Shown here one piece after another: positions 26,248 to 33,773 of a stretch of 59,343 nt of DNA. The position numbers were made by a program, and so were the translations under genes. Under the pieces are notes generated by a model. That model worked only from the letters and a program-made list of their open reading frames with translations, did no database searches and had not been told where the DNA came from. The stretch's first letter is position 1, and each line of letters starts with the position of its first letter. The stretch covers positions 1 to 59,343 of the forward strand of contig DASPVV010000278.1 of the NCBI GenBank assembly GCA_035622175.1, written 5' to 3'. This DNA is from JAFAGX01 sp035622175. Its GTDB lineage: Bacteria; Acidobacteriota; Terriglobia; Terriglobales; Acidobacteriaceae.

Positions 26248-27951
26248 TTACCAAACCAGAATATTGAGAACGACAAACGCCAAACTGACGACGACCGCCC
26301 AAACCCAGGGTCGCTGGTAGAAGCTAGCCTGAGCCTCATGAGGAATCGCTGTCACGCCGTAGACAAGGCCTTGCAGTTCACGATCCGGAATCGGCCTCGT
26401 CATGCTGCTAACCGCGACCGTAACCAGCACACAAACGATCCACGACCACAAAGCGCGATACATATTCTCCGCCATGTCGCGCGCGTTCGGCGAGAGCGCT
26501 ACGTAGCGAAGCGCATGGGGGTCCACTTTTACCCAGGCCCACATGCCAATCGAGGAAAGCGTTCCGGCCAGAAGACCCCAGAACCCTCCCGGCCTCGTCG
26601 CCCGCTTCCATAACATACCCAAGACCACGGTGCCGAACAGCGGAGCCATGAAAAAACTGAACAAGGCCTGCACGTAGTCCATGATGCTGGCGAAGGACAT
26701 GACCAGATATGCGGTGCCCACGCTGATCAGCACTCCCAAAACCGTGCACCAGCGCCCCATGGTCACACAATGACGATCGCTGGCCTTCCGGTTTAGGAGA
26801 GCGCGATAAATGTCGTACGTCCACACCGTGGTGAAGGCGCTCACGTTCCCGGCCATACCCGACATAAACCCCGCGATCAGAGCCGTGACCCCAAGACCCA
26901 GCAGGCCGGGAGCGCAGTAACGAGCCAGCATCAGCGGCAGGACTTCGTTGTAACTGTGCCCGCCACTGGCGACGGCAGAGGTTTCCCCGGTGAGCTTGAT
27001 CGGCAGCACGGCCAGTCCCAGGAGCCCGGGTAAAACTACGATGGCGGGAACCATCATCTTGAACCCCGCTCCAATAATCGGTGCCAGCTTGGCCGAGCGC
27101 AGGTCTTTAGCGGCAAGCACTCTCTGCACCACCAGGAAGTCGGTTGTCCAGTAGCCGAAGGAAATAATGAAACCCAGGCCGAAAACGATCCCGGTCCAGT
27201 GAATTCCCATGGGATTGTTGTTGAACGAGCCCAGGGTGGACCAGAGGTGGGTGTACGCCGGCGACGCGTTCTGAGCAATTCGCAACTTCAGATTCTCCCA
27301 GCCGCCGGTCTCGACTAACCCCAGAATCGGGATCAGCAATGTGCCGGCCCAGATCAGGACGAACTGCAACACTTCATTAAAAATGGCGGAGCGCAAGCCC
27401 CCGAGCGCAACATAGACCGCCACCGTCAGAGACGAAGCCCAGATGCTGAAGTGAATGTCCCAGCCCAATACGAGTTTCATGACCAATGCCATCGAGTACA
27501 TGTTGATGCCGCTCATGAGCACAGTCATGCACGCGAAGGAAATGGCCGACAGGGCGCGGCTGGGTTCTCCAAACCGCAGCTTGAGATAACCCGGGACGGA
27601 ATGCGTTTTGGAGATGTAATAAAACGGCATCATGACCAGAGCGAGAAACAACATGGCCGGAATGGCGCCGATCCAATACCAATGGGTTGCCAGAATGCCG
27701 TACTGATATGCCGCTGCCGCCCAGCCCATGAGCTCGAGGGCACCTAAATTGGCGGACAGGAAACTCAGCCCGGCAATCCACGCAGTCATCTCGCGGCCGG
27801 CCATAAAGAAATCTTCTCCGGTTTTGGCGCGGCCCTTGAGATACCAGCCGATGGAAAGGACCAGAGCGAAATAAAACACCACAATCCCAACATCCACCGC
27901 TGACAAATGAACCAGCCGGGTTAGGAGCAAAACCGCCAGCCAAGATGTCAT
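26248..27951 (-). CDS. Sodium:solute symporter (SSS family), sugar type
   Basis: 567 residues, strongly hydrophobic, about 13-14 membrane segments. SSS hallmarks: the first helix then YLKGRAKTGEDFFMAGREMTA, LSFLSANLGALELMGWAAAA (unwound sodium-site helix) and the later GVTALIAGFMSGMAGNVSAF (second sodium site). It resembles the glucose/galactose-type members more than proline or pantothenate carriers, in line with the isomerase, epimerase and phosphatase downstream. It is the first gene of the minus-strand operon and has a possible operator 170 bp upstream. The exact sugar is unknown; fucose or a related deoxy sugar is a guess from the isomerase. Confidence 0.93.
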   Translation of the reverse strand: MTSWLAVLLLTRLVHLSAVDVGIVVFYFALVLSIGWYLKGRAKTGEDFFMAGREMTAWIAGLSFLSANLGALELMGWAAAAYQYGILATHWYWIGAIPAMLFLALVMMPFYYISKTHSVPGYLKLRFGEPSRALSAISFACMTVLMSGINMYSMALVMKLVLGWDIHFSIWASSLTVAVYVALGGLRSAIFNEVLQFVLIWAGTLLIPILGLVETGGWENLKLRIAQNASPAYTHLWSTLGSFNNNPMGIHWTGIVFGLGFIISFGYWTTDFLVVQRVLAAKDLRSAKLAPIIGAGFKMMVPAIVVLPGLLGLAVLPIKLTGETSAVASGGHSYNEVLPLMLARYCAPGLLGLGVTALIAGFMSGMAGNVSAFTTVWTYDIYRALLNRKASDRHCVTMGRWCTVLGVLISVGTAYLVMSFASIMDYVQALFSFFMAPLFGTVVLGMLWKRATRPGGFWGLLAGTLSSIGMWAWVKVDPHALRYVALSPNARDMAENMYRALWSWIVCVLVTVAVSSMTRPIPDRELQGLVYGVTAIPHEAQASFYQRPWVWAVVVSLAFVVLNILVW

Positions 27952-28478
27952 GGATTGTCCTTGTCTTGCATTGGACCATAGTAGGTGGCTATTCCGATGA
28001 TGTCGATCACCGATTCCGAGCGGAGATCCATCGTTAACGAATCGGGTCTCCGGTTGGTGGTTCGGGAGGGCATGAGAAGTTGAGCTGCATCAGTCCGGTT
28101 GGAGCATTTCGGCCGCCTATAATGGCTACATTATGGTGTTCGGTTTCTGAGTGTCGGTTTCGCCATCCGCATGCTGCCCAAGAATCCCACTCGTTGCGGG
28201 TCAGCTGAAACGCCGAAAGTTCGTCACCTCGTTCAACCTGACGCAAGGATCAATCGACGATTTCGCTGGTCAGGTTCTTCGGCGCTTGCTTTGGCTTCTG
28301 CGACAATCCGCATTGCCTCGGTTCGAGAGGATATTGTATACAGTGAAGCGTTGAGGATAGAAAGCGTTATGGGAGCACCTGCGAGGACAAGGTCGGCATT
28401 TGCCATGGCCAAGTCCATCTCAGCAGGAGGGAGCGGCCTGCTCTACGGGAACGGCAAGCTTTGGCGCGGAGCGCGTCC
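27952..28478. other. Intergenic region between divergent operons
   Basis: About 525 bp between the sugar operon and the oxidoreductase pair. Apart from the palindrome at 28118-28134, nothing is recognisable. Short frames here show no conserved sequence. Confidence 0.45.
28118..28134. promoter_or_regulatory. Palindromic operator-like site over a TATAAT box
   Basis: ATAATG, GCTA, CATTAT (28119-28134) is a perfect 6-4-6 inverted repeat, and TATAAT (28118-28123) overlaps its left arm on the plus strand. It lies upstream of the sugar operon and could bind a dimeric repressor. No regulator gene is adjacent. Confidence 0.4.
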
Positions 28479-28724
28479 ATGGCTGAGACTATTGTAGTCA
28501 CGGTAAATCGCAAGCCGATCGTCGTTCCCAGCGGGACGACGGTTGCGGTGGCGGTTGTGCTGGCGGAGTCCCAATGCCGGCGTTCGGTGACAGGTGAGCT
28601 CCGCGGTCCCTTGTGTGGAATGGGGATTTGTTTTGAATGCCGGGTGACGGTGGATGGCCGACCGCACCGCCGCAGCTGTCAGATTCCTTGTCGGGCCGGC
28701 ATGGAAGTGAGTGTCGATGACTAG
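28479..28724 (+). CDS. 2Fe-2S small subunit, HcnA/opine-oxidase A type
   Basis: 81 residues from ATG 28479. A compact ferredoxin-like domain: MAETIVVTVNRKPIVVPSG, then GPLCGMGICFECRVTV and RRSCQIPC supply four cysteines for one [2Fe-2S] cluster in the pattern of HcnA and OoxA. Such proteins carry electrons in oxidoreductases that split cyanide from glycine or oxidise opines, proline or similar amines. The stop codon lies inside the start of the next gene (overlap), so the two subunits are made together. Confidence 0.85.
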   Translation: MAETIVVTVNRKPIVVPSGTTVAVAVVLAESQCRRSVTGELRGPLCGMGICFECRVTVDGRPHRRSCQIPCRAGMEVSVDD

Positions 28725-30012
28725 GACTCTGCGGCGAGGGTTCGATGTGTTGGTGGTCGGCGGAGGCCCGGCGGGTATGGCAGCCGCTGTGTGCGCCGCC
28801 GAGTGCGGACTGCGCGTGGGACTGGTTGACGACAACCCGAGTCTTGGCGGACAGATCTGGCGCGGCGAAACCACCAAGTGCACCTCAGAAGCGGCCGGGT
28901 GGTTGGAGCGATCCCTGAGGGTTCAAGTGGAAGCGTTGTGCGGAACGCGGGTGTTTCACCTTCCTGCTCCTGGCACCTTGCTAGCCGAGTCGGAGAATGA
29001 GGTTTACGAACTGAGCTTCCAAAAACTGGTGCTGGCCACCGGGGCGCGGGAGCGATTCCTGCCTTTTCCCGGCTGGACCTTGCCCAATGTCATGGGCGCG
29101 GGCGGGCTGCAGGCCTTGGTCAAGTCTGGGTTGCCGATCGCCGGTAAGCGGGTTCTGGTGGCGGGAACCGGACCCCTGCTCGTCGCTGTCGCTGCCTGGC
29201 TGCGTCAGCAAGGGGCCAATGTGCTTGCCATTTGTGAGCAAGCCCGCTGGATTTCCTTGGCCCGATTTGGACTAGCGCTTGTACAGCAGCCGCAGAAGCT
29301 CTCCCAAGCTCTTTCTCTGCGAGGGCAACTGGCGGGAGTGCGATTTCTCGCCAGCTGTTGGCCGACGGAGGCTCAGGGTTCGGCCAAGCTCGAAGCGGTA
29401 GTGATATCGCGCGGGGAGCGAGTCGCTTGTGATTACCTGGCTTGCGGTTTCCATCTCGTGCCGAACACCGAGCTCGCGCAGTTGTTGGGTTGTCAGATTC
29501 GCGGCGGCTGCGTGCAGGTGGACGAATTTCAGCAAACCTCGTGCCCAGAAGTTTTCTGCGCCGGAGAACCGACCGGTATCGGAGGAGTGGAGCTGTCGTT
29601 GGTCGAGGGTAAGATTGCGGGACTCGCCGCGGCCGGCCGCAGACAAGATGCGGTCCGACATTTTAAGCAGCGCAAGAAGCTCCAAGGCTTCGCGAAGGCA
29701 CTGGATCGCGCCTTCGCTCTGCGTCAGGAACTCAGAACCGTAGCCCTCCCGGAAACCATCGTTTGCCGCTGCGAAGATGTTCCCTATGACCGTCTGGCGG
29801 CACACCAATCCTGGCGGGTTGCCAAGTTGCAAACCCGATGTGGAATGGGTCCATGTCAAGGTCGGATCTGCGGTCCCGCCACGGAATTCCTTTTCCACTG
29901 GGAACCTGATTCGGTGCGACCGCCCGTCTTCCCGGCGCAATTGGAACATCTGGCCTGGGCCGCCTGCCCATCGCAATCAGAGTGCGGGGCAGGGGTGGGA
30001 GGGGAGTCATGA
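28717..30012 (+). CDS. FAD/NAD(P) oxidoreductase, HcnB/opine-oxidase type
   Basis: About 431 residues. The FAD motif is DVLVVGGGPAGMAAAVCAA at the N-terminus; a second nucleotide site is GKRVLVAGTGPLLVAVAAWL, and YLACGFHLVPNTELAQLLGC sits near the end of the fold. The C-terminus has a BFD-like iron-sulfur patch (TIVCRCEDV, then CGMGPCQGRICGP). HcnB-type subunits pair with a small ferredoxin subunit, here the overlapping upstream gene, and with a third DadA-like subunit that is absent nearby. The substrate is therefore uncertain. GTG 28711 is an alternative start. Confidence 0.87.
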   Translation: MTRTLRRGFDVLVVGGGPAGMAAAVCAAECGLRVGLVDDNPSLGGQIWRGETTKCTSEAAGWLERSLRVQVEALCGTRVFHLPAPGTLLAESENEVYELSFQKLVLATGARERFLPFPGWTLPNVMGAGGLQALVKSGLPIAGKRVLVAGTGPLLVAVAAWLRQQGANVLAICEQARWISLARFGLALVQQPQKLSQALSLRGQLAGVRFLASCWPTEAQGSAKLEAVVISRGERVACDYLACGFHLVPNTELAQLLGCQIRGGCVQVDEFQQTSCPEVFCAGEPTGIGGVELSLVEGKIAGLAAAGRRQDAVRHFKQRKKLQGFAKALDRAFALRQELRTVALPETIVCRCEDVPYDRLAAHQSWRVAKLQTRCGMGPCQGRICGPATEFLFHWEPDSVRPPVFPAQLEHLAWAACPSQSECGAGVGGES

Positions 30013-30134
30013 ATTGGCAGGGCGTTGCTAGGAACCAGAGGTCTCGTCCTGGTTGGATGGAGATCGCTGTCGTCGCCCATTGACCTGGTTTTCGGCCCTG
30101 GGTTAGACTCCGACCACTCCAAATAGGGGGAGTT

Positions 30135-30635
30135 ATGAATTTTGGACCATTCACTCGCAGGAGTTTTGCTGGGCGGCTGGCTGCAGTCCTTTCCGCCGCC
30201 GGTCTTACTACAACCGGGCTGACGGGCAGCTCTGGCGCTATGACGGATCAGGACATACGTAAGCTCGACAGCAACGGCAAGGCCGCCGATGGAAAACAGA
30301 TGATCACGCCGATCGTGGTTCACAATGGCCTGATCTACGTGGCTGGGCAAGGGGCGCACGATCCCGGTCCGGCCGAGCAATTCGAGATTGGACGTCACAC
30401 TACCATTGTGATGGATAATGTAAAAAAACTCGTCGAAGCCGGCGGCGGGACCGTAGACAGTGTCCTTCAGCTCACGGTGTTTCTGGCCGACATCAAGTAC
30501 TACGATGGCATGAACCAAGTGTTCAAGACCTACTTCCCGAATGGCGGCCCGGCCCGCACCACGATCGCCGTGGCCGCACTGCCCGGGAATTCACTGGTGG
30601 AAATCAACTGCATTGCCGCCGTGACTAAGAAATAG
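30135..30635 (+). CDS. RidA/YjgF-like protein with a twin-arginine signal
   Basis: 166 residues. The C-terminal 120 residues are a RidA-type domain (GLIYVAGQGAHDPG, then VDSVLQLTVFLADIKYYDGM, NQVFKTYFP, GPARTTIAVAALP and VEINCIAAV). RidA members hydrolyse reactive imines and enamines in the cytosol. Here a twin-arginine motif (FTRRSFAGRLAAVLSAAGL) begins the protein, so it is likely exported, which is unusual. It follows the oxidoreductase pair and may clear a reactive imine made by it, though that link is inferred from position. The Arg of the active site (PARTT) is present. Confidence 0.85.
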   Translation: MNFGPFTRRSFAGRLAAVLSAAGLTTTGLTGSSGAMTDQDIRKLDSNGKAADGKQMITPIVVHNGLIYVAGQGAHDPGPAEQFEIGRHTTIVMDNVKKLVEAGGGTVDSVLQLTVFLADIKYYDGMNQVFKTYFPNGGPARTTIAVAALPGNSLVEINCIAAVTKK

Positions 30636-31129
30636 AGGACTGGGCTGGGGCGACTCCAGACCCCGCAGCGGGATGGCTAGTTTGTGCCACCTGGTGGCAC
30701 GAAAGAGGGATTTACGAATCTTGCCGACCCCGCTATGGTGGTTTTGAGCAGTTCTGGGGGAGGGCTGTTCAGGCGTCCATGACCTAGATGGTCAGGGGCG
30801 CTTCTTTATTTTCTGCCCAATTTGGACTCCTCTCACATCTGACTTGAGCCGCAAGCGGACGGGCGCGTCGCCCACCAGGCCTCCGATCTTCAACTCCCGC
30901 TGCGACTTCCAGTGTTAAAGTGGCCGCCATCCGCGAAGCTCTGCCGCGAAGGTGAGCTTTACCCTTGTCGAATCGCGAACCGCAAAGCGGTGCTTCGGAG
31001 GATTCCCGGCAAAGACTAGCGCGCCAGCCGCCGCTCCTCCGTTAGGATAGCTTTAGATCGACGAATGAAAAATGGGCGATTAGGACAATCGGAGGAAGCA
31101 AATGTTCTGTTTCGCAAGGAGTCGCTTTT
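30636..31129. other. Intergenic region, no gene seen
   Basis: About 490 bp. Only the palindrome at 30684-30700 stands out. The last 20 bases contain AAGGAG, the ribosome-binding site for the next gene. Confidence 0.45.
30684..30700. promoter_or_regulatory. Short palindrome after the RidA-like gene
   Basis: GTGCCACC, one base, GGTGGCAC, 48 bp after the stop. There is no T-run, so it looks more like a protein-binding site than a terminator. Confidence 0.3.
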
Positions 31130-32572
31130 TTGAAGGGTAAGAACCTTCTGTTTCTCCTGCTCCTGACTCTGGGAGCGCTTTTCATCCATGGTTATCATCC
31201 CTGGGCCGAGGACGCCGAGCTCTATCTCCCGGGCGTCGAAAAGCTTCTCCATCCGGAACTGTTTCCATTCAATGCCCAATTCTTCGAGCCCCATGCCAAC
31301 GCGACCTTTTTCCCCAACCTGATCGCAGCCTCCATACGGCTTAGCCATCTGCCCTTCGACACCGCACTCCTCCTCTGGCACCTGGCTACCATTTTTCTCT
31401 TCTTGCTGGCCTGTTCGGAACTGAGCGGGAGGTGTTTTGCCGATGCGAAAGCTCGCTGGGCCGGGGTTGCACTGATGGCTGCTTTACTGACCCTGCCGGT
31501 CGCCGGGACGGCCCTTTACATCATGGACCAATACCTGAATCCGCGTAATCTTTCTGCCTTTGCCACGATTTTTGCGGTCGTGCGGACCCTCGACCGGAAG
31601 TACTTCCAAGCCGCATGGTTCTTGGTCTTCGCCGCCGCGATCCATCCCCTGATGTCCGTGTTCGCTCTTTCCTATTGCATCCTATTGGTCGGATTCGAAA
31701 GGTCGAAGTTCTTCTCCGGGCTGGCTGCCTGGCTGCCGTTCGGCTTGTCGCTCAGCCCTCCCCCCCCGGCGTACCATCAGGTGGCACTGACGCACTCCTA
31801 TCACTATCTCACGCGTTGGAAATGGTATGAATGGTTGGGCGCGCTAGCGCCTCTTTTGATTTTGTGGTGGTTTAGCCGGTTGGCGCGTTCTCGTCGGTTG
31901 CGAAATGTAGACCTGTTGTGCCGTGCACTTCTCATTTACGAACTGGTCTATTTGCCGGCTGCTCTGGTTCTATCCATTCCGCCGCGCTTTGAAGCCCTGG
32001 CTCGCGTGCAGCCGATGCGCTCCCTGTATTTGCTTTATATCATCATGTTTCTCGTCGCCGCCGGATTGCTGACGGAATGCCTGTTGAAGGATCGCGTGTG
32101 GGCCTGGATCTTGGTATTGCTTCCGCTTTCGCTTGGCATGTTTGTGGCGCAGCGTGCGCTTTTCCCCGGCAGCGCGCACCTGGAGTGGCCCGGCTCGCAC
32201 CCCAGGAACCGATGGGTAAACGCCTTTCTATGGGTACGAAACAATACCCCCAAGGATGCGATTTTTGCTCTGAACCCCAACTTCATGAACATTGACCGGG
32301 AAGACGAACAGGGCTTTCGGGCGGTCGCCGAGCGCAGCAGGATGGCAGACGTCGGCAAAGATGCAGGAGCGGTGTCCATGTTTCCCCTGCTGGCTGACGA
32401 ATGGTGGCGGCAAGTCCAGGCCCAAGCCGGGTGGAACCAGTTTCAGCTACAGGACTTTCGCCGCCTCGAGGCCGACTACGGAGTCTCCTGGGTGATTGTC
32501 GAGCAGCCTGACTTGCCCGGACTCCATTGCCCCTACCAGAACGAGGCGGTAAAGGTCTGCCAACTGCAGTGA
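31130..32572 (+). CDS. Polytopic membrane protein, GT-C-like layout
   Basis: 480 residues with about 10 hydrophobic segments and a soluble C-terminal portion of about 110 residues. The layout, and an acidic pair in the first loop (WAEDAELYLPG) as in GT-C glycosyltransferases, suggest a sugar- or lipid-linked transfer function, but no family can be named. The start is TTG at 31130, chosen for AAGGAG at good spacing before it; the first ATG in the region is out of frame. It stands alone on the plus strand with the oxygenase gene 180 bp downstream. Confidence 0.65.
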   Translation: MKGKNLLFLLLLTLGALFIHGYHPWAEDAELYLPGVEKLLHPELFPFNAQFFEPHANATFFPNLIAASIRLSHLPFDTALLLWHLATIFLFLLACSELSGRCFADAKARWAGVALMAALLTLPVAGTALYIMDQYLNPRNLSAFATIFAVVRTLDRKYFQAAWFLVFAAAIHPLMSVFALSYCILLVGFERSKFFSGLAAWLPFGLSLSPPPPAYHQVALTHSYHYLTRWKWYEWLGALAPLLILWWFSRLARSRRLRNVDLLCRALLIYELVYLPAALVLSIPPRFEALARVQPMRSLYLLYIIMFLVAAGLLTECLLKDRVWAWILVLLPLSLGMFVAQRALFPGSAHLEWPGSHPRNRWVNAFLWVRNNTPKDAIFALNPNFMNIDREDEQGFRAVAERSRMADVGKDAGAVSMFPLLADEWWRQVQAQAGWNQFQLQDFRRLEADYGVSWVIVEQPDLPGLHCPYQNEAVKVCQLQ

Positions 32573-32749
32573 GTGCAAGAATGGGCGATCGAACGCTCGC
32601 GGAGAAGCGCGCAAAACTCCGTAGAGTCTCCTGCATCCGCTGACCAGGTCGTCAGGTTCCTGATAGACTAAGGACGAGTTCGGGGGGATTTATGAACATT
32701 TTGGGGCTCCGCTCGAACGCATCAGACAATCCAGAAAGGATCGTCACGA

Positions 32750-33622
32750 ATGTCCTGCTTGAAGACTTTAGAGGAAGTGGCCCCGCTGTTCGATTATCAA
32801 AGATGGAATCTACGCCTTCCCCATCTAGCCAGGCAGTATGCCGGAAACCATCCTGTGCCCCACATCCTACTCCCGGACTTTCTCGCCTACGAGGTGGTAT
32901 CCCAAGCTGCGTACGAGTTCCCCCGCGCCGACAGCAGCAGCTGGACCCACTACCAACATTGCAATGAGAATAAACTGGGAATGGCGAAGCGCGAGCTGTT
33001 CCCCGCCTCTTTGAGAGCGCTGGCTGAAGAGCTGAACACACCCCGGTTTCTGGCTTGGCTGTCGCGGTTGACCGGTATTGCCGACCTCATTGCCGACCCC
33101 AGCCTGGAAGGCGGCGGGTTGCATCAGGCGGGCCGCGGCGGCTTCCTGAATGTCCATACCGATTTTTCCCATCATCACTATCACGAAGACTGGAAGCGGC
33201 GGGTCAACCTTATCCTTTACTTGAACCCGGCCTGGCGTGCGGAATGGGGCGGCGCCATCGAACTGTGGGACGCGGAGATGAAGTTCTGCGTAGTGAAATA
33301 TCCGCCTCTGCTCAACCATGTGTTGATTTTCAACACCCATGAGCGATCCCTGCACGGTTTCCCCGAGCCAATCCGTTGTCCGATGGGTGAATCGCGCAAG
33401 AGCTTGGCGCTCTATTATTATTCTCCCGAGCGCGGCCGCCGTATGGCGTCCTCCTCAACCCACTATCGCGCTCGCCCGAGCGACGGGATGGGAAAATCGG
33501 CCTTGATCTGGTTGGACCGGTTGGCGGTAGAGTGGTATTCCCGCGCCAAAGCGCGCTTCGGGTTCTCCGATGAGATTGCCAGCAGGGTTCTAGGGCTCCT
33601 TTCACGAAAGAATCAGCCATGA
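32750..33622 (+). CDS. 2-oxoglutarate/Fe(II)-dependent oxygenase
   Basis: 290 residues, prolyl-4-hydroxylase-like. Iron ligands: the H and D of NVHTDFSHHHYHEDW and the second His in HERSLHGFPEP; the Arg in ESRKSLALYYYSPE would hold the 2-oxoglutarate. RVNLILYLNPAWRAEWGGAI is the conserved strand pair between them. Such enzymes hydroxylate protein or small-molecule substrates using oxygen. An N-terminal part of about 110 residues is unique. Cytosolic; no partner gene shows the substrate. Confidence 0.85.
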   Translation: MSCLKTLEEVAPLFDYQRWNLRLPHLARQYAGNHPVPHILLPDFLAYEVVSQAAYEFPRADSSSWTHYQHCNENKLGMAKRELFPASLRALAEELNTPRFLAWLSRLTGIADLIADPSLEGGGLHQAGRGGFLNVHTDFSHHHYHEDWKRRVNLILYLNPAWRAEWGGAIELWDAEMKFCVVKYPPLLNHVLIFNTHERSLHGFPEPIRCPMGESRKSLALYYYSPERGRRMASSSTHYRARPSDGMGKSALIWLDRLAVEWYSRAKARFGFSDEIASRVLGLLSRKNQP

Positions 33623-33773
33623 GCCAAGGGAGGCGTTGGACTTCTCCCTCGGTCGCGCGCAGGTTCGTCAGGGTGGGGCTGGGGGTCGGAGTTCCGCATT
33701 TCAATAACGGCAGCGCGAGTTCAGGAGTGCTAGATCGGTTGCCGGCAAATCTTGCTTAAGTATTGATGCGCCA

